DNA of 64,000 nucleotides from Brevundimonas naejangsanensis (lineage in GTDB: Bacteria > Pseudomonadota > Alphaproteobacteria > Caulobacterales > Caulobacteraceae). Position 1 is the stretch's first letter; every line of letters starts with the position of its first letter. Made by a program: the position numbers and the translations under genes. The stretch spans positions 2,764,501 to 2,828,500 of the forward strand of contig NZ_CP015614.1 in assembly GCF_000635915.2 (NCBI RefSeq). Direction: 5' to 3'. Shown in pieces: positions 1-9,868 of this stretch. Under the pieces are notes generated by a model. That model had not been told where the DNA came from. It saw nothing but the letters and a program-made list of their open reading frames with translations, and made no database searches.

Positions 1-2
1 AG

Positions 3-107
3 GCCCTGCATCGCGAGCGGTTGGGCGGGCTGACGCTGGGCGATGATCTGGCGCCGGGGGAGTGGCGGCTGCTGAGCGAGGATGAGATCGCCTCGATCTT
101 CGCCTGA
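3..107 (+). CDS. 3' end of a probable RsuA/RluB-family pseudouridine synthase (partial)
   Basis: Only the last 34 codons are inside the window, ending with TGA at 105-107. The visible tail contains an [20 protein letters not shown] stretch. This resembles the usual C-terminus of RsuA/RluB/RluE-type rRNA pseudouridine synthases, in which an R.G...LG.L..GEWR.L...E pattern closes the catalytic domain. The call rests on that pattern alone, since the S4 and catalytic regions lie upstream of the window. It reads in the same direction as trpF but is separated from it by about 225 bp of repeat-containing DNA, so co-transcription is uncertain. Confidence 0.45.
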   Translation, partial: ALHRERLGGLTLGDDLAPGEWRLLSEDEIASIFA

Positions 108-116
108 ACCACTCTT

Positions 117-269
117 TCGTCATCCTCCGACGAGCGTAGCGAGATCGGGGGACCCAGCGGCGCCCGTCAGGGCGAAAGACCCGCGCGCCGCGCTTGCCGC
201 AAGGATCGCCTTCGGCGCCGCTGGGTCCCCCGGTCTGCGCCGCTTGCGCGGCTTGCCGGAGGATGACGA
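117..269. repeat. Intergenic inverted repeat, family C (CGTCATCCTC type)
   Basis: Two inverted arms flank a short spacer. The left arm (about 117-162) begins TCGTCATCCTCCG and ends in GGGGGACCCAGCGGCG. The right arm (about 216-269) carries the reverse complement of both blocks, with a variable middle. It fills most of the gap between the partial synthase and trpF. A related pair lies at 40964-41070. The architecture suggests a non-autonomous dispersed palindromic element; no coding function is seen. Confidence 0.75.
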
Positions 270-332
270 GGGGTAAGGGAGGGCAAGTGCGGCGCTTGAC
301 CTCTTCCCCACAGTCGCGCACCTGATTTGCGC

Positions 333-971
333 ATGACCCTGACCAAGATCTGCGGCCTGACGACGCCGGATACGCTGGATGCGGCGCTCGACGGCGGGGC
401 GGCCTTTGTCGGGGCGGTGGTGTTTCCCAAGAGCCCGCGTCACATCCCGCCGCTGCACGCCGCCACCCTGTTCGATCGCGCGCGCGGTCGGGCGAAGATC
501 GTGGCGGTGCTGGTCGATCCCGACGACGCCCTGCTGAGCGAAGTCGCTTTGATCCTGCGGCCTGACCTGATCCAGCTGCACGGCCACGAGACGCCGCAGC
601 GCGCGGCCGAGGCGCGGCGGTTGACGGGGGCGGGGATCATCAAGGCCCTGCCGATCCGGGACGAGGCGGACTTCGCCTCCGTCGCCGATTGGGCGGACGT
701 CGCCGATCACCTGCTGTTCGACGCCAAGCCGCCGAAAGGCGCCGATTTGCCCGGGGGAGTGGGGGCGTCGTTCGACTGGACCCTGATGCGCAACCGGGCG
801 CTTCCGGCAAACTGGTTCCTCGCGGGCGGGCTGTCGCCGGAAAATCTCACCGAAGCGGTGCGGATTTCAGGGGCGCCGATGGTCGATGTCTCCTCTGGCG
901 TCGAAAGCGCGCCGGGTGTTAAGGACCCTGACCTGATCCACGCCTTCCTCAAGGCCGTATCCCGGTCCTGA
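333..971 (+). CDS. trpF: Phosphoribosylanthranilate isomerase
   Basis: TrpF catalyses the Amadori rearrangement of N-(5-phosphoribosyl)anthranilate to CdRP, the third step of tryptophan synthesis. The 212-residue product is a single TIM barrel of typical length. Visible hallmarks are the N-terminal KICG motif with the catalytic cysteine (Cys7), the IQLHGHE strand, the LLFDAK motif with the general-acid aspartate, and the late GGL and DVSSGVE phosphate-binding motifs. A TTG at 327 is in frame two codons upstream; I chose the ATG at 333 because it places KICG where the family has it. No strong Shine-Dalgarno is evident. It is followed after 32 bp by trpB, so the trpFBA order of Caulobacterales holds. 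Confidence 0.95.
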   Translation: MTLTKICGLTTPDTLDAALDGGAAFVGAVVFPKSPRHIPPLHAATLFDRARGRAKIVAVLVDPDDALLSEVALILRPDLIQLHGHETPQRAAEARRLTGAGIIKALPIRDEADFASVADWADVADHLLFDAKPPKGADLPGGVGASFDWTLMRNRALPANWFLAGGLSPENLTEAVRISGAPMVDVSSGVESAPGVKDPDLIHAFLKAVSRS

Positions 972-1003
972 TTTCGTCGCCTTCCCGCGAAAGACTGCCG
1001 CTC

Positions 1004-2217
<1,214 letters not shown>

Positions 2218-2218
<1 letters not shown>

Positions 2219-2706
2219 TGATGAAGACCCTGCTGATCGCCGCCCTTCTGGCGGCCGCTTCGCCCAGCCTGACCCTGGCGCAGAACACCGCTGCGCCCGC
2301 CCAACAGGCGCCGGTGCAGACGGCGCCGACCGTCCCGCCCGGCCCGGCGGCGACCGGAATGCCGATCCTGCCTCCGGCGACAGAGGCGGCCGACTGCGGC
2401 GGCCTGCTGCGCAGCCCCGCCTTCTGCGTGACGGCGCAACTGGACCAGATCGGCGCCTTGGCCGACGCCTATACGGAACATCTGGGCACGCTGAACTGGC
2501 TGGCGGCGGACGGGGACGACAACCGCGTCATCTTCGTGCGGCGCCGCGAGGGCGGCGGCTGCGACGGCCTGCAGATGGTCGCCTTCTATGACGAGAGCAA
2601 ACCGGCCGAGGCGACCGCGCCGGGCTATCTGGGCTTCGCGGTCATTCCCGGCGACGTCTGCACCTCGGGCCCGGCTTCGCCGGTCGCCGGAACCCTGCCG
2701 CAATGA
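2218..2706 (+). CDS. Small secreted protein of unknown function inside the trp operon
   Basis: I do not recognise this 162-residue protein. The N-terminus (about residues 1-22) is a classical Sec signal peptide ending in an LTLAQN-like cleavage region. A Pro/Ala/Thr-rich linker (about 23-55) follows, then a compact domain with three or four cysteines, including an AADCGGLL segment and a later GDVCTSGP, plausibly disulphide-bonded in the periplasm. The ATG overlaps the trpB stop as TAATG and the stop overlaps the trpA start as ATGA, so it is embedded and probably translationally coupled between two subunits of one enzyme. An alternative start at the adjacent Met codon (2221) would change little. 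Its placement says nothing certain about function, because periplasmic localisation argues against a direct role in tryptophan synthase. Confidence 0.85.
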
Positions 2707-3560
2707 CGACCGCACGCATCGACGCCCGCTTCGCCAAGCTGAAGGCTGAGAACCGGGCCGGTTTCGTCCCCTATGTCATGACCGGCGACCCCAGCCGGGA
2801 TGAGGCGCTGGAGATCCTGAAGGGCCTGCCCGCCGCCGGGGCCGACCTGATCGAACTGGGCCTGGCCTTCTCGGATCCGATGGCCGAGGGGCCGCCGATC
2901 CAGCGCGCCGCCCTGCGCGGGTTGAAGGCGGGGATGACCCTGCGCGGCACGCTCGACCTGGTGGCCGACTTCCGCAAGAGCGATCAGGACACGCCGCTGA
3001 TCCTGATGGGCTATCTGAACCCGGTGGAATCCTACGGCTATGAGGCCTTCGCCCGCGACGCGGCCGAGGCCGGCGTGGACGGCATCATCGTCGTCGACTG
3101 CCCGCCGGAAGAGGCCGGGCCGCTGTCCGCCGCCCTGGACGCGGCCGAAGTTTCGCTGATCCGGCTGGCCACGCCGACCTCTGACGACGACCGGCTCAAG
3201 GTCATCGCCGAGGGCACGTCGGGCTTCGTCTATTACGTCTCGGTCGCCGGGGTGACCGGGGTGAAGGAGGCCGTCGCCGCCGAGGTGGCGCCCGCCGTCG
3301 AGCGCGTGCGACGCGCCGCCGGCCTGCCCGTCGCCGTCGGCTTCGGCGTCCGCACGCCCGAACGCGCCGCCGAGATCGCCCGCGTCGCCGACGCCGTCGT
3401 CGCCGGTTCGGTCTTCGTGAACGAAGTCGCCGCCGCCCTTGAGGCGAACGAAGCGGCTGTCCCCCGCGTTCTGGCCAAGGTGAAGACGCTGTCCGATGCG
3501 GTGAAAGCCGAGCGAACGAGTGCGCCCCAGAATAGTGATTTCCTCGCGGAAACCGTCTAA
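2703..3560 (+). CDS. trpA: Tryptophan synthase alpha subunit
   Basis: TrpA cleaves indole-3-glycerol phosphate to indole and glyceraldehyde 3-phosphate and channels indole to TrpB. The 285-residue TIM barrel shows the PYVMTGDP start, the LIELGLAFSDP loop with the catalytic glutamate (Glu51), and GFGVRTPE and VAGSVFV phosphate-binding motifs. The second acidic position, Asp60 in E. coli (FSDPLADGP), is Glu62 here (FSDPMAEGP), a conservative change at a catalytic site. The start overlaps the upstream stop by four bases (ATGA at 2703-2706). accD follows after 10 bp. Confidence 0.96.
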   Translation: MTTARIDARFAKLKAENRAGFVPYVMTGDPSRDEALEILKGLPAAGADLIELGLAFSDPMAEGPPIQRAALRGLKAGMTLRGTLDLVADFRKSDQDTPLILMGYLNPVESYGYEAFARDAAEAGVDGIIVVDCPPEEAGPLSAALDAAEVSLIRLATPTSDDDRLKVIAEGTSGFVYYVSVAGVTGVKEAVAAEVAPAVERVRRAAGLPVAVGFGVRTPERAAEIARVADAVVAGSVFVNEVAAALEANEAAVPRVLAKVKTLSDAVKAERTSAPQNSDFLAETV

Positions 3561-3570
3561 AGGCCCGCCC

Positions 3571-4470
3571 ATGGTCGATAAACATCCTGAGAACAAGGCT
3601 CGCGGCGGCTGGCTGTCGCGTTTCGCGCCCGGCGTGCGCAAGATCGTCAGCCCGCGCGACACCCCGGACAATCTGTGGGTCAAGGATCCCGACACGGGCG
3701 AGATGCTGTTCCGCTCGGACCTGGAGGCGGCCCTGTGGGTCACGCCGTCGGGCCGTCATATGCGCATCAATGCGCCGACGCGCCTGAAGGCCACTTTCGA
3801 CGACGGCCTGTATGAGAGCATCGATACGCCGGACGTGCCGGAAGACCCGCTCAAGTTCTCGGACGGCAAACCTTATCGCGACCGTCTGTCGGCGGCGCGC
3901 AAGGCGGCGGGCCGCAAGGACACCATGGCCATCGGCTATGGCCGCATCGGCGGCGCGCCCGCCGTGGTCATCGTCCAGGACTTCACCTTCATGGGCGGTT
4001 CGCTGGGCATGGCGGCGGGCGAGGCCTTCATCGCCGCCGCGCGCGAGGCGGTGAAGCGCAATGTTCCCTTCGTCTGCTACACCGCCGCCGGCGGGGCGCG
4101 GATGCAGGAAGGCGCCCTGTCGCTGATGCAGATGGCGCGCACCACCCTGGCCGTCCAGGAAGTGAAGGCGGCCAAGCTGCCCTACGTCGTGGTGCTGACC
4201 GACCCGACCACGGGCGGGGTCACGGCCTCCTACGCCATGCTGGGCGACGTTCACCTGGCCGAGCCGGGCGCCCTGATCGGCTTCGCCGGTCCGCGCGTGA
4301 TCGAGACCACCATCCGCGAGAAGCTGCCCCCGGGCTTCCAGCGCGCCGAATACCTCAAGGACAAGGGCATGGTGGACAAGGTGGTGTCGCGCGCCGACCT
4401 GCCGACGACGCTCGGCCTGATCCTGTCCATGCTGATGAGCGGAACCGCCCAGACGCAGAAGGCGGCGTAA
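3571..4470 (+). CDS. accD: Acetyl-CoA carboxylase carboxyltransferase beta subunit
   Basis: AccD pairs with AccA to transfer the carboxyl group from biotin to acetyl-CoA, giving malonyl-CoA. The 299-residue product has the family crotonase-like fold: GFTFMGGSLG-like strands (seen as DFTFMGGSLG), AAGGARMQEG, and TDPTTGGVTASYAMLGD. In the N-terminal segment that forms a four-cysteine zinc ribbon in E. coli AccD, the aligned residues are KDPDTGEM and VTPSGRH, so all four cysteines are absent. From memory, alphaproteobacterial AccDs often lack most of them. The ATG at 3571 was preferred over an in-frame ATG at 3520 inside trpA because MVDKHPE is followed directly by conserved sequence. It is followed 11 bp later by folC, the common accD-folC arrangement. 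Confidence 0.95.
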   Translation: MVDKHPENKARGGWLSRFAPGVRKIVSPRDTPDNLWVKDPDTGEMLFRSDLEAALWVTPSGRHMRINAPTRLKATFDDGLYESIDTPDVPEDPLKFSDGKPYRDRLSAARKAAGRKDTMAIGYGRIGGAPAVVIVQDFTFMGGSLGMAAGEAFIAAAREAVKRNVPFVCYTAAGGARMQEGALSLMQMARTTLAVQEVKAAKLPYVVVLTDPTTGGVTASYAMLGDVHLAEPGALIGFAGPRVIETTIREKLPPGFQRAEYLKDKGMVDKVVSRADLPTTLGLILSMLMSGTAQTQKAA

Positions 4471-4481
4471 AGCCGGCCCTG

Positions 4482-5768
4482 ATGGACCCGATCTCGGAAC
4501 GCCTGCGCGCCCGGCATCCCCAGCGCATCGACCTGTCGCTGGATCGGATGCGGGCCTTGTGCGCCGCGCTCGGCGATCCGCAGGACAGGCTGCCGCCGGT
4601 GGTCCATGTCGCCGGCACCAACGGCAAGGGCTCGACCGTCGCCCTGATCCGGGCGATTGCAGAAGCGGCGGGCCTGCGCGTCCATGCCTATACCTCGCCG
4701 CATCTGGTGCGGTTCAACGAGCGCATCCGCCTGGCGGGACGCCTGATCGAGGATGACGCCCTGAACGCCATCCTGGACCGGGTCGAGGCGGCGATGGCCC
4801 AGACGGGCGGGCAGGCCACGGTGTTTGAAAGCACCACGGCGGCGGGCTTCCTGGCCATGAGCGAAACCCCCGCTGACCTGGCCATCGTCGAGGTCGGTCT
4901 GGGCGGATCGCTGGACGCCACCAACGTCATCGCCCGGCCGCTGCTCAGCGTCATCACCCCGGTGGACCTGGACCACGCCGAGTTCCTGGGCACGAGCATC
5001 GAGGGCGTGGCGGGCGAGAAGGCGGGCATATTGAAAGCGGGCGCGCGCGGCGTCGTGGCGCGCCAGTCCGAGGCGGCTATGGCGGTGATTGCGCGGCGTG
5101 CGGCGGAGGTGGGCTCGCCCCTGACCGTCATGGGCGTGGACTTCGACGCCTGGGCCGAGCGCGACGGCCTGGCCTATCAGGATCCGGAGCGGTTCCTGGA
5201 CCTGCCCGCGCCCGCCCTGGCCGGCGCGCATCAGTTCGACAATGCGGGCGTGGCGGTCGCCGCCGCGCTGGAACTGGACCTGCCCGAAGCCGCCATCGCC
5301 GAGGGGCTGAAGGCCGTGCGCTGGCCGGCGCGGATGCAGCGGCTGACCGCCGGGCCTTATGCCGACAAGGCCCAGAAGGTCGACGCCGAGCTGTGGCTGG
5401 ACGGGGGGCACAACCCGCACGCCGCCCGCGCCCTGGCCCGCGCCCTGTCCGACCGTCAGGCCCGCGCCCCGCGACCCACCGCCCTGATCGTCGGCATCCT
5501 GGCCAACAAGGACGCCGGCGGCTTCTTCGAGGCGCTGAAGGGGATCGACGCCCAGGTCTTCACTGTCGGCTTCGAGGGAGCGGCCGCCGAGCCGGAGGCC
5601 CTGGCCGCCGTCGCCCAGGGACGCGGCTTCGGCGCCATGGCGGCGGGATCGGTGGACGCCGCGCTCGACCGCGCCCTGGCCCTGGGCGCCGGACGGGTGG
5701 TTATCTGCGGCTCGCTGTATCTGGCGGGCGAGGTGCTGGGCGCCAGCCGCGAGACCTGGCCGGTCTGA
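4482..5768 (+). CDS. folC: Bifunctional folylpolyglutamate/dihydrofolate synthase
   Basis: FolC ligates glutamate to dihydropteroate and polyglutamylates folates in an ATP-dependent, Mur-ligase-like reaction. The 428-residue protein begins with the conserved RIDLSLDRM region, then a P-loop GTNGKGS (residues 45-51), an ESTTAAGF motif, LGGSLDATN and DHAEFLG, with the C-terminal WLDGGHNPHA and GILANKDAGG typical of the family. It is the last gene of the trp-acc-fol run. Its stop is followed by a family A inverted repeat rather than a simple terminator. Confidence 0.94.
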   Translation: MDPISERLRARHPQRIDLSLDRMRALCAALGDPQDRLPPVVHVAGTNGKGSTVALIRAIAEAAGLRVHAYTSPHLVRFNERIRLAGRLIEDDALNAILDRVEAAMAQTGGQATVFESTTAAGFLAMSETPADLAIVEVGLGGSLDATNVIARPLLSVITPVDLDHAEFLGTSIEGVAGEKAGILKAGARGVVARQSEAAMAVIARRAAEVGSPLTVMGVDFDAWAERDGLAYQDPERFLDLPAPALAGAHQFDNAGVAVAAALELDLPEAAIAEGLKAVRWPARMQRLTAGPYADKAQKVDAELWLDGGHNPHAARALARALSDRQARAPRPTALIVGILANKDAGGFFEALKGIDAQVFTVGFEGAAAEPEALAAVAQGRGFGAMAAGSVDAALDRALALGAGRVVICGSLYLAGEVLGASRETWPV

Positions 5769-5782
5769 TCCGAGGCGCCGCG

Positions 5783-5958
5783 CCTCTCCCTCCCCGTACC
5801 GGGGAGGGTGGTCGCGAAGCGACCGGGTGGGGAGGGCCAGGCGATCCTGGGCGCCTCAGAACAACAGACAAGCAAAAGGCGGCGCCCCGTTCGCGGCGCC
5901 GCCCCCACCCGGTTTCGGCCTGACGGCCTCAACCCCCCTCCCCGGGACGGGGAGGGAA
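5783..5958. repeat. Intergenic inverted repeat, family A (CTCCCTCCCCG type)
   Basis: The left arm starts CTCTCCCTCCCCGTACCGGG, continues through GGTGGTCGCGAAGCGACC and ends GGGTGGGGAGGGC. The right arm holds the inverted CCCCCACCCGG block, a short GGCCTGACGGCC hairpin and CCTCCCCGGGACGGGGAGGG. It fills the gap between the convergent folC and trxA genes and could work as a bidirectional 3'-end structure. Relatives are at 21348-21520 and 45261-45396. Translations across it (PSPGRGG-type peptides) are spurious. Confidence 0.8.
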
Positions 5959-5972
5959 AAGTCGTGCGTGTG

Positions 5973-6305
5973 TCAGTCCGCCTTCACGCCGGCTTCGGCC
6001 AGCCATTCGACGATCTTGCCCTTGGGCATGGCGCCGACCTTCATCGAGGTCATCTGGCCGTCCTTGAACAGCATCAGGGTCGGGATGCCCTTCACGCCCA
6101 TCTTGGACGGGACCATGGGGCTGTCGTCGATGTTGACCTTGGCGATGGTCACCTTGCCGGCCAGCTCGTCCGAAATCTGCTCCAGCGCCGGGCCGATCTG
6201 CTTGCAGGGGCCGCACCACTCGGCCCAGAAGTCCACCAGGACCGGGGTCGAGGATTTCAGGACGTCGGCGTCGAAGCTGTCGTCGGTGACTTTCACAGTC
6301 GCCAT
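5973..6305 (-). CDS. trxA: Thioredoxin
   Basis: This is a 110-residue cytoplasmic thioredoxin of canonical length that reduces protein disulphides. It has the [11 protein letters not shown] active site (residues about 26-36), the cis-proline region GIPTLMLF and the C-terminal helix. An in-phase ATG at 6305 is preceded on the minus strand by a purine-rich AAGGAGAC Shine-Dalgarno. It follows addA on the same strand after about 125 bp containing a family E palindrome, so it may be in the addBA transcript or have its own promoter. Confidence 0.96.
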   Translation of the reverse strand: MATVKVTDDSFDADVLKSSTPVLVDFWAEWCGPCKQIGPALEQISDELAGKVTIAKVNIDDSPMVPSKMGVKGIPTLMLFKDGQMTSMKVGAMPKGKIVEWLAEAGVKAD

Positions 6306-6320
6306 TTTAGTCTCCTTAAG

Positions 6321-6361
6321 GGCGCTATCGCTCGCCGCGCGGCGGCTCGCTGTTTGAGCGC
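6321..6361. repeat. Short palindromic repeat, family E
   Basis: An approximately 40-bp palindrome reading GGCGCTATCGCTCGCCGCGC followed by its near inverse, ending TTTGAGCG. It is the reverse orientation of the GCTCAAGCAGCGAGCG element found at 41312, 52228 and 52281. It lies directly upstream of trxA, between addA and trxA. Confidence 0.65.
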
Positions 6362-6430
6362 ATTTAATAGTCGCGCGCCGACGGCAGCGTCAGCGTTCGG
6401 CCACAGATGTGGGTGCGAATCCCGCACAAA

Positions 6431-9400
6431 TCAACGCGCATTTTCGAGAGCGGCGTCCATCAGCCCTTGCGGAACCGCCATCAGCTTCGGCCCGTCGGTC
6501 CAGACCAGGGCCGCCTCGACCGCGCGGTCGGGATAGAGGCGGCGCAGAACGGCGGCGTAGATGGCCATCTGCAGCACATAGGCGGGATCGGCGTCCTCGA
6601 CCCGGTCCGGGGCCGGGCGGTTGGACTTGAAGTCGACCACTAATACGCGTTGTGACGTGACCACCAGCCGGTCGATGCGGCCGGAGATCGACACGCCGGA
6701 CGGCAGGTCGGGCGCGGTCCCGGTCAGGGCGACCTCGGCGCGGCTGCCGGGGCCGAAGACGGGGGCGAAGCGGGCGTCGTCCAGCACGCCGAACGCGGCG
6801 GCGATCATCTCGGCGCGCTGGTCCTCGCTCAGGTCGCGCTCGCGGGCCAGCATCCGGCGGGCGGCGTCGGGACGGTCGGACGCGGGCAGGTCGGGCAGGC
6901 GCTCCAGCAGGCGGTGGATCAGGTCGCCGCGCCGGAACCGGCCCAGACCCGCGCCTGGGCCTTCGCCGCGCGCCAGCGGCGACGGCGCCGGGATGCGTTT
7001 CTGCTCCTGCATCTGCGAGGGCGAGGCGAAGCGGGCGGCGGCGTCGCGCGGCGGGTTGGTCCGCGCCCAGGCGGGGGCCTCCGCGCGCATCTCGGCCGCG
7101 GCGACGGCGGCGGGCAGGCTGCCGGGATCGGCGCCGTAGCGGCGGACGCCGCCGTCCAACTCGCGCACCTGATCGCCCAGGCGGTCGAAGGTCTCTTCGA
7201 TCACCGACCACCAGTCCCCGGCCTCGGGCGCGCGTTTCGAGCCGCGTCCCATGACGATCACCCGATCGCGCGCGCGGGTCAGGGCGACGTAGAGCAGGCG
7301 CAGAGATTCGTCGCCGACCCGCGCCTCGCGCGCCGCGCGGGCGTCGGCCGAGGCGGGGCAGTCCTCCTTGGACGAGCCGGGGCACATCAGCCAGGCCTCG
7401 GCCCCGTCCTCCAGCGGGACGGGCATCAGGGACGGCCCCTGCGCCTTCGCCTTCATCGTCGTGTCAGGCAGGATGACGACCGGCGCCTCCAGCCCCTTGG
7501 CGCCGTGGACGGTCATGACCCGGACTTCTCCGCGCGGACCCTCCAGCTCGCGTTTCACCTCGACGTCGGCGGCTTCCAGCAGGGCCAGACAGGTCTCCAG
7601 ATCGGTCCCGCCGCGCCCCTCGGCGGCCAGCACCTGATTGAGGGTCTCGTCTATGGCTTCCTCGGCCTCGCGGCCCAGCCGGGTCAGGATGCGGGCGCGG
7701 CCGGACTGGCCTGTCGCGTCGACCCGGTTCAGCAGGCGTGAGAAGAAGCCGAAGGGGTCGAGGTCGCGGGCGCTGCGCGCCGCGCGCAGCAGGTCCAGCG
7801 CCCGGCCCCACTCGGGGCGTTCGTCTGCCCGGCGCTTCAGTTCGCGCCACAGGCCGTCGCGCTTTTCGCGGCCCGCCAGCTCGAACAGGCTGTCCTCGTC
7901 CACGTCGCAGAAGGGGCCGCGCAGCACCTCGGCCAGGGTCAGGTCGTCGCCGGGGAAGAGGGCGAACCGGGCCAGCGCCTTCAGGTCGTCGAAGACGATG
8001 TGCTGCGACAGCTTCAGCCGGTCGGCGCCCGCCACCGGCGCGCCGGCTGCCTTCAGGGCGCGGATGATCTCTTCAAACGTCGCGTCGCGGCGGCGGACCA
8101 GGATCAGGAAGTCGCCGTAGCCGCAGGCCCGCGCGGCGCCGCCCTTGTCGAAGACGACGACGCCGGTCTCGACCTGGCGGATGATCTCGTTCGCCAGGGT
8201 CTGGGCCAGGCGCTTGCGAGCGCTGGCGGTTCCTTCCTGATCGACGGGATCGGTCCAGGCGTCGCGCTCGGGCGGGGCCTCGTCGACGAACAGGGGCCAC
8301 AGCTCGACGGCGCCGGGCTGGCCTTTTCGGGCGGCGGTGTGATGCGGGATCTCGCCCGTTTCGCCGACCAGGGCGCGGGCGCGTTCGGGCGTGCCGAAGA
8401 CTGCGTCCACGAAGGTCAGCACCGCCTCGGTCGAGCGGTAGGAGGTCTCCAGCGGCACGCCCTCGAAGGCGCCGCCCGCCCCGCTGATCAGGCTGTCATA
8501 GACCTGCGATTCCTGCCGCAGCCGCTCGGGCCGGGCGCCCTGGAAGGAGTAGATGGACTGCTTCTCGTCGCCGACGGCGAAGACGGTGCGGTCGGTCCCC
8601 TCGACGGTGAAGAACTCGCCGGTCAGGGCGCGCATGATGGCCCACTGCTCGGGCGCGGTGTCCTGCGCCTCGTCGATCAGGACGTGGTCGACGCCGCCGT
8701 CCAGCTTGTACAGCACCCAGGCGGCGGTCGAGCGGACGGTCAGCAGTTCGACCGTGCGCGCCACCAGGTCGGAGAAGTCGAGCGCGCCGTGCGCCGTCTT
8801 GGCCGCCTCATAGAGGGCGGCGTGGGCATTGGCGAGAGTTAGCAGTTTGATGGTGTCGTCGGCGACCTTGGCGGCGCGTTGGCGGTCGAGCGCCGCCAGG
8901 TATTTCAACTGCACATTCGCCAGATAGGTCGTGGACGAAGCCGGCGCGGCCTTGGCCCCGAACTTCTCGCGCGCGACGCCCTTGGAGTCGAAGAAGATGT
9001 CCTTCATCGCCGCCAGTGTCGTGTCGGGCGGCATGGCGTCGCGCATGCGCTGAGCCATCTTCTGGTCGTTCTTGCCGCTGGTCGCCAGGCCGTCGGCGCA
9101 AGCGGCCCAGTCGGCAGGATTGAGCCAGCGCAGGAAGTCGGCCTCGATGTCCTCGGGCGTCTTTTGCGGATCGGCCCCGGTCAGGACATGGGGGCCGGGC
9201 GCGCGGCCGTCGGCGACGCGGGCGACATAGTCGGTCAGCTCGGCGCGCCGGTTCTCGATCAGGGCCAGCAACTCCTGGAAGCGGCCCCAGTCCAGCTCGA
9301 CCGCGAAGTGGCTGTAGGCCTGGCCGACCGGCCCCTCGGCGTCATTGAGGGCGGCGCGGGCCAGGTCTTCGCGCGCGGCGTGGCTGAGGGCGATCGCCGC

Positions 9401-9868
9401 CTCGTTCTCCAGCACGGTGAAGCGCGGCGACACCCCCGCCTCGATAGGGAAGCGGCGCAGCAGCTTTTCGCAGAAGGCGTGGATGGTCTGGATCTTCAGC
9501 CCGCCGGGCGTCTCCAGGGCGCGGGCGAACAGGCGCCGCGCCTCGGACAGGCGGGCCGGGTTGAGGGCGGCCGGGTCGCTGTCGTCCAGTTTGGCCAGCG
9601 CAGCCGACAGTTCGCCGTCGTCCATGACGGCCCATTTGCCGAGCGTCTCGAACAGGCGGGCCTGCATCTCGGCGGCGGCGGCCTTGGTGTAGGTCACGCA
9701 CAGAATGGCCGAGGGCGCGGCGCCGCCCAGCAGCAGGCGCGCCACCCGGCTGACCAGGGTGGTGGTCTTGCCCGATCCCGCGTTGGCGGTGACGAAGACC
9801 GAGCGTGCCGGGTCGGCGGCGCGGGTTTGGGGGTTGAGGGCGTCTTCGGGCCGGATGTGGAGGTTCAT
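6431..9868 (-). CDS. addA: Helicase-nuclease subunit AddA
   Basis: AddA is the UvrD-like helicase plus nuclease subunit that resects double-strand ends with AddB before RecA loading. The 1145-residue product carries Walker A ANAGSGKT (residues 29-36), the IQTIHAFCEKLLRRFP helicase motif Ia region, DEAQDTAPEQW (Walker B), GDEKQSIYSFQGA (motif III), VMTVHGAKGLEAPVV (motif V) and LLYVALTRARD (motif VI). A RecB-type nuclease ends the protein, with LVVDFKSNRPAP near the C-terminus. The start at 9868 (MNLHIRPEDA) overlaps the addB stop as ATGA. The frame stays open upstream, but only as the antiparallel-frame shadow of addB. Confidence 0.95.
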   Translation of the reverse strand: MNLHIRPEDALNPQTRAADPARSVFVTANAGSGKTTTLVSRVARLLLGGAAPSAILCVTYTKAAAAEMQARLFETLGKWAVMDDGELSAALAKLDDSDPAALNPARLSEARRLFARALETPGGLKIQTIHAFCEKLLRRFPIEAGVSPRFTVLENEAAIALSHAAREDLARAALNDAEGPVGQAYSHFAVELDWGRFQELLALIENRRAELTDYVARVADGRAPGPHVLTGADPQKTPEDIEADFLRWLNPADWAACADGLATSGKNDQKMAQRMRDAMPPDTTLAAMKDIFFDSKGVAREKFGAKAAPASSTTYLANVQLKYLAALDRQRAAKVADDTIKLLTLANAHAALYEAAKTAHGALDFSDLVARTVELLTVRSTAAWVLYKLDGGVDHVLIDEAQDTAPEQWAIMRALTGEFFTVEGTDRTVFAVGDEKQSIYSFQGARPERLRQESQVYDSLISGAGGAFEGVPLETSYRSTEAVLTFVDAVFGTPERARALVGETGEIPHHTAARKGQPGAVELWPLFVDEAPPERDAWTDPVDQEGTASARKRLAQTLANEIIRQVETGVVVFDKGGAARACGYGDFLILVRRRDATFEEIIRALKAAGAPVAGADRLKLSQHIVFDDLKALARFALFPGDDLTLAEVLRGPFCDVDEDSLFELAGREKRDGLWRELKRRADERPEWGRALDLLRAARSARDLDPFGFFSRLLNRVDATGQSGRARILTRLGREAEEAIDETLNQVLAAEGRGGTDLETCLALLEAADVEVKRELEGPRGEVRVMTVHGAKGLEAPVVILPDTTMKAKAQGPSLMPVPLEDGAEAWLMCPGSSKEDCPASADARAAREARVGDESLRLLYVALTRARDRVIVMGRGSKRAPEAGDWWSVIEETFDRLGDQVRELDGGVRRYGADPGSLPAAVAAAEMRAEAPAWARTNPPRDAAARFASPSQMQEQKRIPAPSPLARGEGPGAGLGRFRRGDLIHRLLERLPDLPASDRPDAARRMLARERDLSEDQRAEMIAAAFGVLDDARFAPVFGPGSRAEVALTGTAPDLPSGVSISGRIDRLVVTSQRVLVVDFKSNRPAPDRVEDADPAYVLQMAIYAAVLRRLYPDRAVEAALVWTDGPKLMAVPQGLMDAALENAR

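Noticed and set aside
118..330. trp leader peptide or attenuator before trpF
   Set aside because: The spacer is a family C repeat with no short ORF containing Trp codons.
5808..6536. Plus-strand frame across the family A repeat and trxA antisense
   Set aside because: It runs through an inverted repeat and the antisense of trxA, with no family features.
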